Notes: generated by a model from the sequence alone, not told the origin. Positions 1 through 9,055 are shown, numbered from the stretch's first letter. The stretch: DNA of 64,000 nt from Lutimonas zeaxanthinifaciens (GCF_030503675.1 NZ_CP129964.1:1488001-1552000), one strand, 5' to 3'. Translations and numbers: made by a program.

Positions 1-1655
1 GAAAAATCCTGTATGGTTTGGATTTCAGGTTCCTTTCTGTCCGGTTCATAACGCAGGGAGGCATCCATTGGCCAGGGATCAACGATCTTTCCGGGATTCA
101 ATAATTGCTGCGGATCAAAAGTCCTTTTGATCCTTTTCATCAGATCATAGTTCTTTTTACCCAACATGAATTCAAGGAATTCAGATCTGACAATTCCATC
201 CCCGTGTTCGCCGCTCATGGATCCACCGTATTTTTTGACAAGATGCGCCACCTGGGTGGTTATTTCCCTGAACAAACCCACATCCTCTTTCTGCTTCAGA
301 TTTAAGATCGGACGCAAATGCAGTTCACCTGCCCCCGCATGAGCGTAATAAACCGCCTCCTGACCATACTTTTTCATCATTGCCGTAAACTCCTGAATAA
401 AGGCAGGAAGCACATCTACTTCAACCGCAGTATCTTCAATACAGGCGACGGCCTTCCTGTCGCCCACAATATTGCCCAATAATCCCAAACCGGCCTTTCG
501 GAGGTTATTTGCGCTCTCGATCTCATCACCTTCCAAAATCGGATAGGCATAACCAAAACCATGTGTTTTTAGATCTGAGATCAAATTTTCTGCAAGTTCT
601 CGGGTATCATTTAGGTCATGACTTGAAACTTCCAGCATCAAAATTGCTGCAGGGTCGTTTTCAACAAAGAATCTGTTTTTGATCTGTTCCCTGTTGTTTT
701 TTGTACAGTCCAATATGGTTTTATCCATTAATTCACAGGTGTACAGATTGTGCTTCATGGCTACTACAACGGCCTCAAGACTTTCCTGTATACTTTCAAA
801 ATGCACCGCAACCATTATGTTGCAGGCAGGTGGGAGGTGATCCAGAGAAAGTGTGATATCTGTTGTAAAGGCCAGAGTACCTTCACTGCCGCATAATAAT
901 TTGGACAAATTAAAATCGGAACCACGATCAGAAAAAACTTCATTATCCAGCAAGGCGTCAATGGCATAGCCATTATTTCTTCTGTGAATTCCTGGTTTCG
1001 GAAATTCTTTTTTGATCTCTGCCTGAATATCTTCTTTGGAAAGTTCCTGGTACAACAGGTTGTAAACCTTACTCTCAAGGCTGTTTCCTTTAAGCTTTTC
1101 TAGAAAGCCCTTTTTTGACAAGGGACCGAAAGAGCACTGACTTCCATCACTCAGGATGGTATTCATTTGAACGACCTTGTCACGAGTGACTCCATATTGG
1201 ATAGAAGTGGTTCCGGAGGAATTGTTTCCTACCATGCCACCCATCATACATCGGTTCGAAGTTGAAGTGTTAGGCCCAAAAAATAATCCAAAGGGTTTTA
1301 AAAACACATTAAGTTCATCCCGAATCACCCCGGGCTGTACACGAATGGTTTTGTTTTTCTCATCAAAAGCCAGAATTTTTGTAAAGTATTTGGAAGTGTC
1401 CACAATAATACCTTCTCCCACACACTGGCCCGCCAATGAGGTCCCTGCCGTTCTCGGTGTAAGTGAGATCTTTTTTTTCGAAGCAAATGCGACTAATTTT
1501 ACCAGGTCTGACTTATTTTTTGGGTAGGCCACGGCCAAAGGAATCTTTCGATATACTGAAGCATCTGTGGCATATGCCCTTTTATGCAATTCATCATAAT
1601 GAATCTCTCCTTCAAGAGATTGATTTAATTCTTGCATTGCCTGTGTTACTGACAT
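1..1655 (-). CDS. FAD-binding (and probably Fe-S-binding) oxidoreductase, GlcD/YdiJ type, 3' end outside window
   Basis: The minus-strand frame is open from an ATG at 1655 to the window edge, giving about 550 residues of the N-terminal part. It has the FAD_binding_4 (PCMH) fold with 'AGTSLAGQ' and 'GGMVGNNSSGT', then the FAD-oxidase C-terminal domain with 'YYAHAGAGELHLRP' and 'SGEHGDGIVRSEFL'. These mark the D-lactate / glycolate / 2-hydroxyglutarate dehydrogenase superfamily, flavoproteins that oxidise 2-hydroxyacids. The frame still runs past the FAD-oxidase domain ('LLNPGKIVDPWP') without a stop. In Bacteroidota such proteins usually continue into a C-terminal iron-sulfur CCG domain of roughly 400 residues, so a YdiJ-like fusion is inferred, not seen. 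The substrate is unknown. Confidence 0.88.
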   Translation of the reverse strand, partial: MSVTQAMQELNQSLEGEIHYDELHKRAYATDASVYRKIPLAVAYPKNKSDLVKLVAFASKKKISLTPRTAGTSLAGQCVGEGIIVDTSKYFTKILAFDEKNKTIRVQPGVIRDELNVFLKPFGLFFGPNTSTSNRCMMGGMVGNNSSGTTSIQYGVTRDKVVQMNTILSDGSQCSFGPLSKKGFLEKLKGNSLESKVYNLLYQELSKEDIQAEIKKEFPKPGIHRRNNGYAIDALLDNEVFSDRGSDFNLSKLLCGSEGTLAFTTDITLSLDHLPPACNIMVAVHFESIQESLEAVVVAMKHNLYTCELMDKTILDCTKNNREQIKNRFFVENDPAAILMLEVSSHDLNDTRELAENLISDLKTHGFGYAYPILEGDEIESANNLRKAGLGLLGNIVGDRKAVACIEDTAVEVDVLPAFIQEFTAMMKKYGQEAVYYAHAGAGELHLRPILNLKQKEDVGLFREITTQVAHLVKKYGGSMSGEHGDGIVRSEFLEFMLGKKNYDLMKRIKRTFDPQQLLNPGKIVDPWPMDASLRYEPDRKEPEIQTIQDF

Positions 1656-1677
1656 TAGAAATTAAATGATTTGAAAT

Positions 1678-2016
1678 TTACAATACTTGTATTCCGTTAT
1701 TGACCTTCTCTGATGGATGTAAAAGTACAACTTCCTCAGCATTTTGCACCCCCAGTACCAGGCATTCACTCATAAAATCCGCTATTTGTTTGGGAGCGAA
1801 ATTTACTACGGCCAGAATTTTTTTACCAATAAGTTCTTCTTTGGAATAAAGCGCTGTGATTTGTGCGCTGGATTTTTTGGTGCCCAGGGCTCCAAAATCT
1901 ATTTTCAGCCTATAGGCAGGGACTCTGGCCTTTTCAAAATCGATTGCCTCAAGGATGGTGCCCACACGGATATCGACTTTCTGAAAATCTTCAAAAGAGA
2001 TGCTGTTTTCCTGCAT
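1678..2016 (-). CDS. csaA: tRNA-binding OB-fold protein, CsaA type
   Basis: This 112-residue protein consists of a single tRNA-binding (EMAP II / Arc1p-like) OB-fold domain. 'FQKVDIRVGTI' near residue 10, 'YRLKIDFG' near 35 and the C-terminal 'VLGVQNAEEVVLLHPSEKV' fit CsaA, which has been described as a tRNA-binding, chaperone-like protein. The length matches stand-alone CsaA (about 110 residues), and there is no methionyl-tRNA synthetase attached. Its ATG overlaps the stop of the upstream membrane-protein gene by one base (TAATG), so the two are probably translated from one message. The cellular role is not well settled for the family. Confidence 0.9.
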   Translation of the reverse strand: MQENSISFEDFQKVDIRVGTILEAIDFEKARVPAYRLKIDFGALGTKKSSAQITALYSKEELIGKKILAVVNFAPKQIADFMSECLVLGVQNAEEVVLLHPSEKVNNGIQVL

Positions 2017-2474
2017 TATCGAGAGAGTTTTTCAAATACCCAGGCCGGCCCAATCAATAAAAACTGTAAATCTTTAAAAAAGGAAGGTTTTTTTCCTTCT
2101 ACTTTATGGCCGTAAAACTGGCCGATCCAGGCTACAACAAAAATGATCAACGAAGTGGCAAATAGAGGAGCTATCTGGCCCAGATAAAAGTTACCATAGA
2201 GGCAGAGAACACAAAACCCCAGCATTCTAAGGAAAACTGCAAAGGACAATCGAAGATAAAAAATAAGCAGTAACAACATTATCAAGGAGGCCCAGTTGAT
2301 CCAAAGAGGGTCTTCCAAACCCGTTATCCGATTCAGGAAAGTAGTGGGTATACTCATCAGCATACCAACAATACTGAAAAAAATCGCCGGAACGCAGAAA
2401 TAATGAATTTTCTGATTGGTTTCATTTTGATGACTTACCGCGTAATCATCATACCATTGCTGCATAGTTTTCAT
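2016..2474 (-). CDS. Mpo1-like (DUF962) integral membrane protein
   Basis: This 152-residue protein has about four hydrophobic segments. The family hallmarks are the N-terminal 'QNETNQKIHYFCVP' and the C-terminal 'WIGQFYGHKVEGKKP' followed by 'GPAWV'. These match the YGL010w/Mpo1-like family. Yeast Mpo1 is an iron(II)-dependent dioxygenase that shortens 2-hydroxy fatty acids, and the conserved His residues in 'KIHYF' and 'GHK' are the likely metal ligands. Bacterial members are functionally uncharacterised, so lipid oxidation is only a family-based guess. The gene is first in a two-gene unit with csaA. An alternative start lies at the ATG three codons downstream. Confidence 0.82.
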   Translation of the reverse strand: MKTMQQWYDDYAVSHQNETNQKIHYFCVPAIFFSIVGMLMSIPTTFLNRITGLEDPLWINWASLIMLLLLIFYLRLSFAVFLRMLGFCVLCLYGNFYLGQIAPLFATSLIIFVVAWIGQFYGHKVEGKKPSFFKDLQFLLIGPAWVFEKLSR

Positions 2475-2481
2475 AAAGTGC

Positions 2482-2489
2482 TATTTTTG
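2482..2489 (+). promoter_or_regulatory. Candidate -7 box for the redoxin gene
   Basis: TATTTTTG fits the Bacteroidota -7 consensus TAnnTTTG and lies 38 bp before the ATG at 2527, leaving a leader of about 30 nt. A TTG occurs 22 bp upstream, slightly farther than the usual 19-21 bp. Confidence 0.45.
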
Positions 2490-2526
2490 TACCTGTAAAA
2501 GTAAATATAGAAATAAATTGTGATTT

Positions 2527-3081
2527 ATGGCAAATACTCCTTCCAATATGATCCCTTTAGGAACACATGCAAAAGAATTTAAATTAGTGGATACTGTATC
2601 CGGAAATATAATCTCCTTAAACGATGCAAAAGGAGAGAAGGGAACCGTTATTTTCTTTATTTGTAACCATTGTCCTTTTGTAATTCACGTAAACCATGAG
2701 TTGGTAAGGATTGCCAATCATTATAATAAACAAGGGATTTCTTTTATTGCAATTTCCTCGAATGATATTAATAAATATCCTCAGGACGGGCCGGAATTGA
2801 TGAAGGAGAATGCGCTTACGTTCCATTATCCGTTTCCCTATTTATTTGATGAAACACAAGAAGTGGCCAAAGCGTATGACGCTGCGTGTACCCCGGACAA
2901 CTATTTGTTTGATAAAGATTTAAAACTGGTCTACAGAGGACAAATCGACGATGCCAGGCCAGGAAACGGAAAACCGGTTAATGGAAGTGATCTTAGAAGG
3001 GCCATAGATTTTTTACTTCAGGATAAAGGTCTTGTAGAATCACAAAAACCAAGTATGGGTTGCGGGATCAAATGGAAATAA
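2527..3081 (+). CDS. Thioredoxin-family protein (AhpC/TSA-like redoxin)
   Basis: This 184-residue cytosolic protein has no signal peptide. A thioredoxin fold is indicated by 'GTVIFFICNHCPFV' (near residues 39-52), which provides a CxxC redox pair (CNHC), then 'GISFIAISSND', 'YPFPYLFDETQEVAKAYDAACTPDNYLFD' (near 100-130) and a C-terminal 'SMGCGIKWK'. This arrangement is typical of a widespread redoxin subfamily annotated as thioredoxin family protein; it probably reduces disulfides or peroxides. The extra cysteines in 'AACTPD' and 'MGCG' could act as resolving residues, but this is not shown. It is transcribed alone, divergently from the Mpo1-like gene. Confidence 0.88.
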   Translation: MANTPSNMIPLGTHAKEFKLVDTVSGNIISLNDAKGEKGTVIFFICNHCPFVIHVNHELVRIANHYNKQGISFIAISSNDINKYPQDGPELMKENALTFHYPFPYLFDETQEVAKAYDAACTPDNYLFDKDLKLVYRGQIDDARPGNGKPVNGSDLRRAIDFLLQDKGLVESQKPSMGCGIKWK

Positions 3082-3110
3082 GTTAGAATAGCCAAGAATA
3101 GCCTTTTGTA

Positions 3111-3638
3111 TTATAACCAGTTATTTCTTCTCAATAGATTTTCGATGTGGGCATAATGATGTTCGCTGTGCCATGCGTAAATACCGATATTTTTTTCAAG
3201 AGTGATTTCTTCCATGCTTTCAGGATGAATAAAAACTCTCTTTAATTCTTCACTGCTAAGCCTTTTTAATAAATAGACCCATTTTGCATGAAGGTTATAT
3301 AAGGCAGTCAAAGATAATTCTATCGGGGCCTTATAATCTTCGAGTTGTGCCCAACGATCTTCAAAATAAGCCTTTATAACTGGTTTATCTTCGGTAAGCG
3401 TCCATTTAAATCGGATATAGCTGTTGTAATGACTATCAGCCAGATGGTGAACAACCTGCCTCACGGTCCAGCCTTCGGGACGGTAAGGGGTGTCAATCTG
3501 GGCTTCAGTCAACGGAGCTGTTAAAGCCTCGAGCTTTGTTGGAAAATCTTCGAGAACCTGGATCCATGCTGCAACTTGATCCTTAGAAATAGGTTCTGTA
3601 ACTCTAAATTTTCCAATGGGATATTTAAGGTTTTCCAT
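3111..3638 (-). CDS. BstA/YfiT-type DinB-superfamily protein (putative thiol S-transferase)
   Basis: This 175-residue four-helix-bundle protein belongs to the DinB/YfiT superfamily. The family signature 'LRYPIGKF'-like start appears as 'LKYPIGKF', followed by 'YRPEGWTVRQVVHHLADSHYNSYIRFK' (near 53-79) and 'IYAWHSEHHYAHI' near the C-terminus. These supply the His triad that binds a divalent metal. Bacillus YfiT/BstA is a bacillithiol S-transferase, and many Bacteroidota make bacillithiol, so a detoxifying thiol transferase is plausible. It is convergent with the redoxin gene and is followed on the same strand (upstream) by the outer-membrane protein gene. Confidence 0.85.
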   Translation of the reverse strand: MENLKYPIGKFRVTEPISKDQVAAWIQVLEDFPTKLEALTAPLTEAQIDTPYRPEGWTVRQVVHHLADSHYNSYIRFKWTLTEDKPVIKAYFEDRWAQLEDYKAPIELSLTALYNLHAKWVYLLKRLSSEELKRVFIHPESMEEITLEKNIGIYAWHSEHHYAHIENLLRRNNWL

Positions 3639-3653
3639 GCAATTCGTCTCTGC

Positions 3654-4478
3654 CTAAAAATTACCATGAAGGGTTATGGTTGGCCCGGTAAAGTCCATAT
3701 TGAAACTACCTTTCCAGTTGTCTTGATCTACTCTGGCATTAAAAAGTAAAAATCGATAATCTATCCCAAGACCGAATCGATCAACAATTTGATATCTGAA
3801 TCCGGGAGATATATTCCAAAGCCCTCCGGAGTACTGGTCGATGGTCAAACCGAACCAATCTAATCGTGTAATTACAGCCCATTTATTGTTCGGGGCCCAA
3901 TGATACCAGGCGCCAATATTTGGTAAAGGAATCAAGGCGCTTACTCTTGCCCTTCTGAATTCCCCATCTATTTCGGGATTGTCTGATAAAATATTTCCTT
4001 CCACAAAAGCTCCTACATTTAAAGCGTGAACGCCTAATCCGGCTCCCAGGGAATGTTTTTGGCCTGAAGAAATAAGTCGACCAACAAATATTCGGTACAG
4101 AGAGAACTCAACTCCGGCTCGAACATTTGTGCCTTCTTCAAATGTTATATTGTCAAAAACAATGGTTGAATCCAATACGGCTTTTCTGGCATTATTGACA
4201 GCAAAGGTTTCCGCGGTCAATCTCCATTTTTTATTCCAGCGCCATTCAAAATTGACAAAATAAGTAGTTTCATTGTCATTCAGACCCAGCGTTCCGTTAA
4301 AATCGATTTCATCGTCGGGCGAAGAGGCGTCGGCTCCCAATTTGATATTTTTGGAGGGGAAGAAAGCCCCAGCTTCAATATAAAATTTATCAGTAAGGAT
4401 AGGATTTTTTGTCTCTTCTTGAGAGAAGATTTGCGCATTAATTCCAAGAAGGAATATGATAAAAAGAAAATATTTCAT
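3654..4478 (-). CDS. Outer-membrane beta-barrel protein, function unknown
   Basis: This 274-residue protein has a cleavable signal peptide ('FLFIIFLLGINAQIFSQ') followed by alternating polar/hydrophobic strands: 'FYIEAGAFFPS', 'YFVNFEWRWNKKWRLTAETFAV', 'LGAGLGVHALNVGAFVEG', 'IGAWYHWAPNNKWAVITRLDWFGL'. It ends with strand-like 'GPTITLHGNF', closing on an aromatic residue as barrel proteins do. It resembles small OmpA/OmpW-like barrels but carries no OmpA peptidoglycan domain. I do not recognise a specific family or substrate. A run resembling a -7 box (TAACTTTA, minus strand, 4501-4508) precedes it. Confidence 0.72.
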   Translation of the reverse strand: MKYFLFIIFLLGINAQIFSQEETKNPILTDKFYIEAGAFFPSKNIKLGADASSPDDEIDFNGTLGLNDNETTYFVNFEWRWNKKWRLTAETFAVNNARKAVLDSTIVFDNITFEEGTNVRAGVEFSLYRIFVGRLISSGQKHSLGAGLGVHALNVGAFVEGNILSDNPEIDGEFRRARVSALIPLPNIGAWYHWAPNNKWAVITRLDWFGLTIDQYSGGLWNISPGFRYQIVDRFGLGIDYRFLLFNARVDQDNWKGSFNMDFTGPTITLHGNF

Positions 4479-4526
4479 GAGGGGACAATTTAATTACAAT
4501 TAAAGTTACGACAAAAAGGAGTAAAA

Positions 4527-4556
4527 AAAAAGCTTCTTTCACCAAAGAAGCTTTTT
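4527..4556 (-). terminator. Rho-independent terminator of the immunophilin gene
   Basis: A perfect inverted repeat with 13-bp arms (AAAAGCTTCTTT-type) and a 4-nt loop is followed on the minus strand by a run of nine T. It lies between the stop of the cyclophilin-FKBP gene and the start of the barrel-protein gene. Confidence 0.85.
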
Positions 4557-4573
4557 ACCTAATTTATTTTCAA

Positions 4574-5506
4574 CTATTTAACGTCCATTAATTCTACATC
4601 AAATATCAAGGTTGCATCCGGGGGAATTACTCCTCCTGCTCCTTGTGAACCATATCCTAAATGAGATGGAATAACCAGCCTGGCTTTATCCCCAACCTGC
4701 AGTAATTGAAGTCCTTCATCCCAGCCTTTAATCACCTGGCCAACACCTACGGTAAAATCTATAGGTTGTTTACGTTGATAAGAAGAGTCAAAAACACGGC
4801 CATCAGCAAGTTGTCCTTTGTAGTGAACGGAAATCTGGCTTCCCTGTGTTGCTTTGGCTCCGTTTCCTTTTTGAATGATCTGATATCTCAAACCACTATC
4901 TGTTTTGTCAAATCCAGCTGCTATTTTATCTAATTCAGCCTCCATTTTTGCTTTCGCCTCCGCAATTCTTTTCTCTCTTTCTCCTTCAAACGTCCTAAAT
5001 GCTTCAATAGCATTAAATCCCTCAGCCTTGTCTCCAACTCTCATAATTTCTACTGCGTCCATGATATCATCCTGTGCGATACTGTCAACAACTGACTGTC
5101 CTTCAATTACATGGCCAAAAACAGTATGTTTGTTGTCGAGCCATGGGGTAGGCACGTGTGTTATAAAAAATTGGCTTCCATTGGTTCCCGGGCCCGCGTT
5201 TGCCATGGATAGAATCCCGGGTTTATCATGTTTTAGATCAGCGTGAAACTCGTCCTCAAAATTATAGCCGGGGTTACCTGTGCCGGTTCCCAGAGGACAT
5301 CCGCCCTGGATCATAAAATCCGGAATTACCCTGTGGAATTTAAGCCCATCATAATATTTTTGACCCTGAGGTTTTGCAGAGTTTTCGAGATTACCTTCTG
5401 CCAAGGCAACAAAATTACCTACTGTTCCGGGTGTTTTTTCATATTCGAGCTCTAAAAGAATGTCACCTTTTGAACTTTTTATTTTAGCGTATAAACCGTC
5501 ATTCAT
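4574..5506 (-). CDS. Dual immunophilin: cyclophilin-FKBP fusion peptidyl-prolyl isomerase
   Basis: Two complete prolyl isomerase domains sit in one 310-residue cytosolic protein. The cyclophilin domain (about residues 5-165) shows '[13 protein letters not shown]', '[12 protein letters not shown]' and '[15 protein letters not shown]'. A charged helical linker (about 170-200, '[20 protein letters not shown]') leads to an FKBP domain (about 200-310) with '[21 protein letters not shown]', '[15 protein letters not shown]', 'IPSHLGYG' and '[16 protein letters not shown]'. It should catalyse cis-trans isomerisation of X-Pro bonds and act as a folding helper. Such cyclophilin-first dual immunophilins have been reported from flavobacteria. 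No signal peptide is visible. It is monocistronic. Confidence 0.95.
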   Translation of the reverse strand: MNDGLYAKIKSSKGDILLELEYEKTPGTVGNFVALAEGNLENSAKPQGQKYYDGLKFHRVIPDFMIQGGCPLGTGTGNPGYNFEDEFHADLKHDKPGILSMANAGPGTNGSQFFITHVPTPWLDNKHTVFGHVIEGQSVVDSIAQDDIMDAVEIMRVGDKAEGFNAIEAFRTFEGEREKRIAEAKAKMEAELDKIAAGFDKTDSGLRYQIIQKGNGAKATQGSQISVHYKGQLADGRVFDSSYQRKQPIDFTVGVGQVIKGWDEGLQLLQVGDKARLVIPSHLGYGSQGAGGVIPPDATLIFDVELMDVK

Positions 5507-5528
5507 ATCTTATGATTTTAAATTCCTG

Positions 5529-5536
5529 CAAAGATA
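5529..5536 (-). promoter_or_regulatory. -7 box of the dual immunophilin gene
   Basis: On the minus strand this reads TATCTTTG, a full match to TAnnTTTG, ending 23 bp before the ATG at 5506. A TTTG lies 25 bp upstream, wider than the optimum. Confidence 0.6.
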
Positions 5537-5675
5537 ATTTAATTATAAGGAATGACTGGGTCAAATTTCACAGGATTTAGAAATTTTTAAGGAAAAATTA
5601 GCATTTAAAGTCTTCATAGAGATAAAATAATCTTTGTTTTCGTTCGTTATTATGTAGTAAACAAAATGCATTACA

Positions 5676-6491
5676 ATGAAAAAGATCGGATTTATTATTA
5701 TCGCTCTATTTTTGAGTCCATTTACATTTGCTCAGCTGCAGGAAGAAAGTTTTGATGGATCTGAAATTCCTGAAGGATGGTTTTATGAAATTAATTCAGA
5801 GACTTCGGGTTGGCAGTTTGGATACACCGGAGTGATGCCACATAGTGGTCCAACAATAGAATCTGAGTTCGTGAGCGGAGCTGCTCTGTTCAATGATACG
5901 AATTTTGGGAAACGAAATGATGACAAGACCAGTTTAACAACACCTCCTGTTGATTTGACCGGTGTAAGTGAAGCTCAGATTGAAGTTACCTATAATTTAC
6001 AGGTTGAGGATGAAAAGGGAGAGTTTTCAATTGAAGTCTTTGATGGCAGGAGATGGAAAGAAGTCTTTTTTCAAGACACCTCTTCACCAAAAAATACCGG
6101 AATGAATGAAGTAGTACTGGTGGAGGTGAGTGAATTTGTAAATGAAGATTTTCAGGTCAGGTTCGTTTATGACGATGAAGGGCATGAAAATACACAGGGT
6201 TTGGGAATTGATCATTATGAATTGATCGATTCAACAGCAGATAACCTTGTCATGGAGGATGATGTGAGCGTTATAAACGTATTGAATTTACCTGAAAACG
6301 TTCTTGTTTTGGAGAGCAACGAACAGCTGGACAGGGAAAATATGCTTAAGGATTTATCTCAGCACCTGGAAGAAACTGAACTTACTACGGATTCTATTAT
6401 GTACAGTTTGAGTGATTTCCCGGGAGTAAAAGGAATATTCAGGGTTCAGGAAGAAACCAATGTTGGTTCTTATAAAGCCCTTAAAAAATAA
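5676..6491 (+). CDS. Secreted protein with jelly-roll-like domain and probable type IX secretion C-terminal signal
   Basis: This 271-residue protein has a signal peptide ('MKKIGFIIIALFLSPFTFAQ'). Residues about 20-180 ('ESFDGSEIPEGWFYEINSE', 'GWQFGYTG', 'LTTPPVDLTGVSEAQIEVTYNLQ', 'DFQVRFVYDDEG') look like the jelly-roll modules (MAM / choice-of-anchor J type) common in extracellular flavobacterial proteins. The last 70 residues end in 'FPGVKGIFRVQEETNVG' and 'SYKALKK', close to the T9SS type A sorting pattern (GiYfvrv...s.kkiik) but lacking the usual leading NP motif. So the call of a diverged T9SS cargo is an inference. The substrate is unknown. It is transcribed alone, with its own strong terminator. 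Confidence 0.65.
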   Translation: MKKIGFIIIALFLSPFTFAQLQEESFDGSEIPEGWFYEINSETSGWQFGYTGVMPHSGPTIESEFVSGAALFNDTNFGKRNDDKTSLTTPPVDLTGVSEAQIEVTYNLQVEDEKGEFSIEVFDGRRWKEVFFQDTSSPKNTGMNEVVLVEVSEFVNEDFQVRFVYDDEGHENTQGLGIDHYELIDSTADNLVMEDDVSVINVLNLPENVLVLESNEQLDRENMLKDLSQHLEETELTTDSIMYSLSDFPGVKGIFRVQEETNVGSYKALKK

Positions 6492-6517
6492 TTATAGAGC
6501 ATTTTAGATTTAATTAA

Positions 6518-6552
6518 AAAAGGAGCCGCTTGTATTGCAAGCGGCTCCTTTT
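6518..6552 (+). terminator. Rho-independent terminator
   Basis: A perfect 15-bp stem (AAAAGGAGCCGCTTG with its complement) around a 5-nt loop ends in TTTT, 26 bp after the stop codon of the secreted-protein gene. Confidence 0.9.
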
Positions 6553-7119
6553 ATGCTATAAATTGGATTGTCGTTTATTTTAAGGTATGACTCAATTCAT
6601 GGTTTTGTCGGACCAAGTTACTTCATCAGAATATAAAGATTTAAAATACTTCGTAAAACAAAAGACCGCTACGAAAATACATTTTCCAATAGCGGTCCAA
6701 AAAAAAGGGATCTTTAAGTACCCGTATATCAATTACGGGCCATATGTGTTACATTTCCGCTCTTAATAAAATCAAAAGCAGTTTTAGAAACTATTAAATA
6801 AATTGAATGATTTAGGGGAAAAAGGGTTCTTTGTTTCCAAACAGTTAACAAAATTAGAATCATTAGGTTCATAGACAATTTTTAATAGTTATTCCGGACC
6901 TCTTCTTATTGAAGGATTCAGAATCATACGATAATCGTACGGTATTTTGTTTGGAAAAATTGTTAATTGAGGGAAGTCAGCCGTCTCATTTCATGATTCG
7001 ACTTATGCTTAAACGCCAGAATTAATAATTTATTTTAAGTGGCATAGAATTATTACTTTTACGCTCATTAAAATGATCTTTTTTATCTTTCTTAGAAATA
7101 GATTAAGCAGCTTAATGTA
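6553..7119. other. 567-bp gene-free stretch with two hairpins
   Basis: No gene of recognisable family lies here. Visible structures are an inverted repeat GACCGCTA...TAGCGGTC (6664-6697) with a second nested stem GAAAAT/ATTTTC in its loop and A-runs outside it, and a small CCCGTA/TACGGG stem at 6721-6739. A possible -7 box TACTTTTA at 7054-7061 precedes the kinase gene. A 59-codon open frame (6587-6766) covers both hairpins, but nothing supports it as a gene. Confidence 0.5.
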
Positions 7120-7866
7120 ATGATGAATATCCGAACCTCCTCTTCATTTGCCCAAGATAAAGTACTTGAGATCATATCTTCCTTTTCCCATTCCGGCAAG
7201 ACCTATTGGGAAAAAAGAAATACCATTAAGGTATTCGATACCGAACAGGGAAAATGGAATGTTAAATCATTTCAGGTTCCTCATCTTATCAATAGATTCG
7301 CCTATAAATATGTTAGAAAGTCAAAAGCGAGGCGCTCTTATGAACACGCGGAAATTTTGTTGAGCAAAGGGATTTTAACTCCCAGGCCCATAGGCTATGT
7401 TGAATATTCGAACTTCGTTGGCCTGACCAATAGCTTTTATGTTTCAGAAAATCTTGAATATGACTTTAATTTTGAAAAGGTAATCGATCCGAATTTTCCG
7501 GATCGCGAGAATATTTTAAAGCAATTTGCCCGATTTTCTTTTAAACTTCATGAAAACAGAATCCATCACTTTGATCATTCTAAAGGGAATACCCTGATGT
7601 GCGCTAAGGAAGATGGTTTGTACGATTTTTATCTTATCGATCTCAACAGGATGCGGTTTGAAGAAATGTCCTATGAGATGCGAATTGATAATTTTAACCG
7701 ACTCTCCCTTACTGATGATATGATACAGGTCATAGGAAAGGAATATGCCTTATTAATCGGAAAAGATGCTGCGCAGGTAACGGATGACATAAGAAAGTCA
7801 TGTCAAAAGTTTCATGACTTTACTGTTCGTAAATCACGCTGGAAAAAAAGAATTGGAAAAAGTTAA
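7120..7866 (+). CDS. Lipopolysaccharide (Kdo/inner-core) kinase family protein
   Basis: This 248-residue protein has a protein-kinase-like fold of the KdkA/WaaP/InaA group. The N-terminal part has '[12 protein letters not shown]' and '[19 protein letters not shown]...PRPIGYVE', which fit the nucleotide-binding lobe. The catalytic loop is '[12 protein letters not shown]' (near residues 148-159, HxDxxxxN), and the metal-binding segment is 'FYLIDLNRM' (near 170-178). The family phosphorylates Kdo or heptose in the LPS inner core at the cytoplasmic face of the inner membrane. The exact acceptor here is inferred. Its stop codon shares bases with the stop of the convergent aroC (palindromic TTAA). 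Confidence 0.82.
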   Translation: MMNIRTSSSFAQDKVLEIISSFSHSGKTYWEKRNTIKVFDTEQGKWNVKSFQVPHLINRFAYKYVRKSKARRSYEHAEILLSKGILTPRPIGYVEYSNFVGLTNSFYVSENLEYDFNFEKVIDPNFPDRENILKQFARFSFKLHENRIHHFDHSKGNTLMCAKEDGLYDFYLIDLNRMRFEEMSYEMRIDNFNRLSLTDDMIQVIGKEYALLIGKDAAQVTDDIRKSCQKFHDFTVRKSRWKKRIGKS

Positions 7867-8921
7867 CTCCTTGCTCTGCCCATCAGGTAGAAGTCGGCTA
7901 ATACCATAGCACTCAAAGCTTCCACAATGGGGACTGCTCGTGGCACAACACAAGGATCATGTCTTCCTCTTCCCTGCATTTCAACTTTATTTCCCTTTGA
8001 ATCGATCGTATTTTGCTTTTGAATTAAGGTTGCGACGGGTTTAAAGGCTACCCTGAAGTATATATCCATACCATTGGAAATTCCCCCCTGTATGCCACCT
8101 GAAAGATTGGTTTTGGTGGTGCCGTCCTCGTTGAACAAGTCATTGTGATCACTTCCTTTCATTTTTGCCCCACAAAAGCCACTGCCATATTCAAACCCTT
8201 TTACCGCATTAATCGATAGCATGGCCTTCCCGAGGGCAGCATGAAGTTTGTCAAAAATGGGTTCTCCGAGGCCTACTGGTACATTTTGAATCACACAGGT
8301 GATCGTTCCACCCACGGTATCCCCCTGTTTTTTGATCTGACTGATATGCTCGATCATTTTATCAGCTGTAGACGGGTCGGCACATCGAACTATATTTTTT
8401 TCAATGTTATCGAAATTGAGCTCCTGATAAGGTCTATCAATAAAAATTTCACCAACAGAAGAGGTGAAAGCCGTGATTTTAACGTCTTTGATGACCTCCT
8501 TGGCCACAGCTCCTCCAACGATCCAGTTTGCCGTTTCACGAGCCGAGCTTCTTCCACCGCCTCTGTGATCTCTTATCCCGTATTTCTGGTCATAAGTATA
8601 ATCGGCATGAGAGGGCCTGTACACGTCAACATTATGAGAATAATCCTTGCTTTTTTGGTTCGTGTTCTGAATTTGGAAGCCAATTGAGGTACCTGTTGTT
8701 TTGCCTTCAAAGATCCCTGATAAAAAAGCCACCTGGTCGGGTTCCTTTCTTTGGGTCGTAATTTTTGACTGTCCTGGCTTTCTTCTGTCAAGTTGATGTT
8801 GAATTGCTTCAAGATCAAGAGATATGCCTGCCGGGCATCCATCGATAACACCTCCGATCGCAGGACCATGCGATTCGCCAAAAGTGATCAGTTTGAATAG
8901 TTTTCCAAAAGAATTACTCAT
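7863..8921 (-). CDS. aroC: Chorismate synthase
   Basis: The protein converts 5-enolpyruvylshikimate-3-phosphate to chorismate with reduced FMN, the last step of the shikimate pathway. Characteristic segments are '[15 protein letters not shown]' at the start, 'CPAGISLD', 'RRKPGQSKI', '[14 protein letters not shown]', '[14 protein letters not shown]' (the 'GGRSSAR' signature) and the C-terminal '[25 protein letters not shown]'. At about 352 residues it is full length. I chose the ATG at 8921 rather than the in-frame TTG at 8930, because a -7 box at 8948-8955 would put the transcription start only about 10 bp from the TTG, and family members start 'MxNSFG'. Confidence 0.97.
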   Translation of the reverse strand: MSNSFGKLFKLITFGESHGPAIGGVIDGCPAGISLDLEAIQHQLDRRKPGQSKITTQRKEPDQVAFLSGIFEGKTTGTSIGFQIQNTNQKSKDYSHNVDVYRPSHADYTYDQKYGIRDHRGGGRSSARETANWIVGGAVAKEVIKDVKITAFTSSVGEIFIDRPYQELNFDNIEKNIVRCADPSTADKMIEHISQIKKQGDTVGGTITCVIQNVPVGLGEPIFDKLHAALGKAMLSINAVKGFEYGSGFCGAKMKGSDHNDLFNEDGTTKTNLSGGIQGGISNGMDIYFRVAFKPVATLIQKQNTIDSKGNKVEMQGRGRHDPCVVPRAVPIVEALSAMVLADFYLMGRARS

Positions 8922-8947
8922 AAGGAACAATTAAAAAATTCGAAAGG

Positions 8948-8955
8948 CAAAGGTA
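8948..8955 (-). promoter_or_regulatory. -7 box of aroC
   Basis: The minus strand reads TACCTTTG (consensus TAnnTTTG), 26 bp before the aroC ATG. No good TTG -33 element is seen at 19-21 bp. Confidence 0.55.
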
Positions 8956-9055
8956 GTATAATAAGTGATAATTGAAAAGGAACAGGAGATAAATGAAAAG
9001 TATTTAGGATTTGGAATTATATCTTAATTTGATGCTATTGATAAAACAGTTCTAA

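Noticed and set aside
1177-1527. Plus-strand frames inside the FAD oxidoreductase gene
   Set aside because: They are antisense shadows of a well-supported minus-strand protein family.
6664-6697. Terminator for a minus-strand transcript
   Set aside because: The hairpin has T-rich sequence on the minus strand, but no minus-strand gene reads toward it from nearby.
6587-6766. 59-codon plus-strand frame
   Set aside because: It covers two hairpins, has no recognisable family, and only a weak start context.
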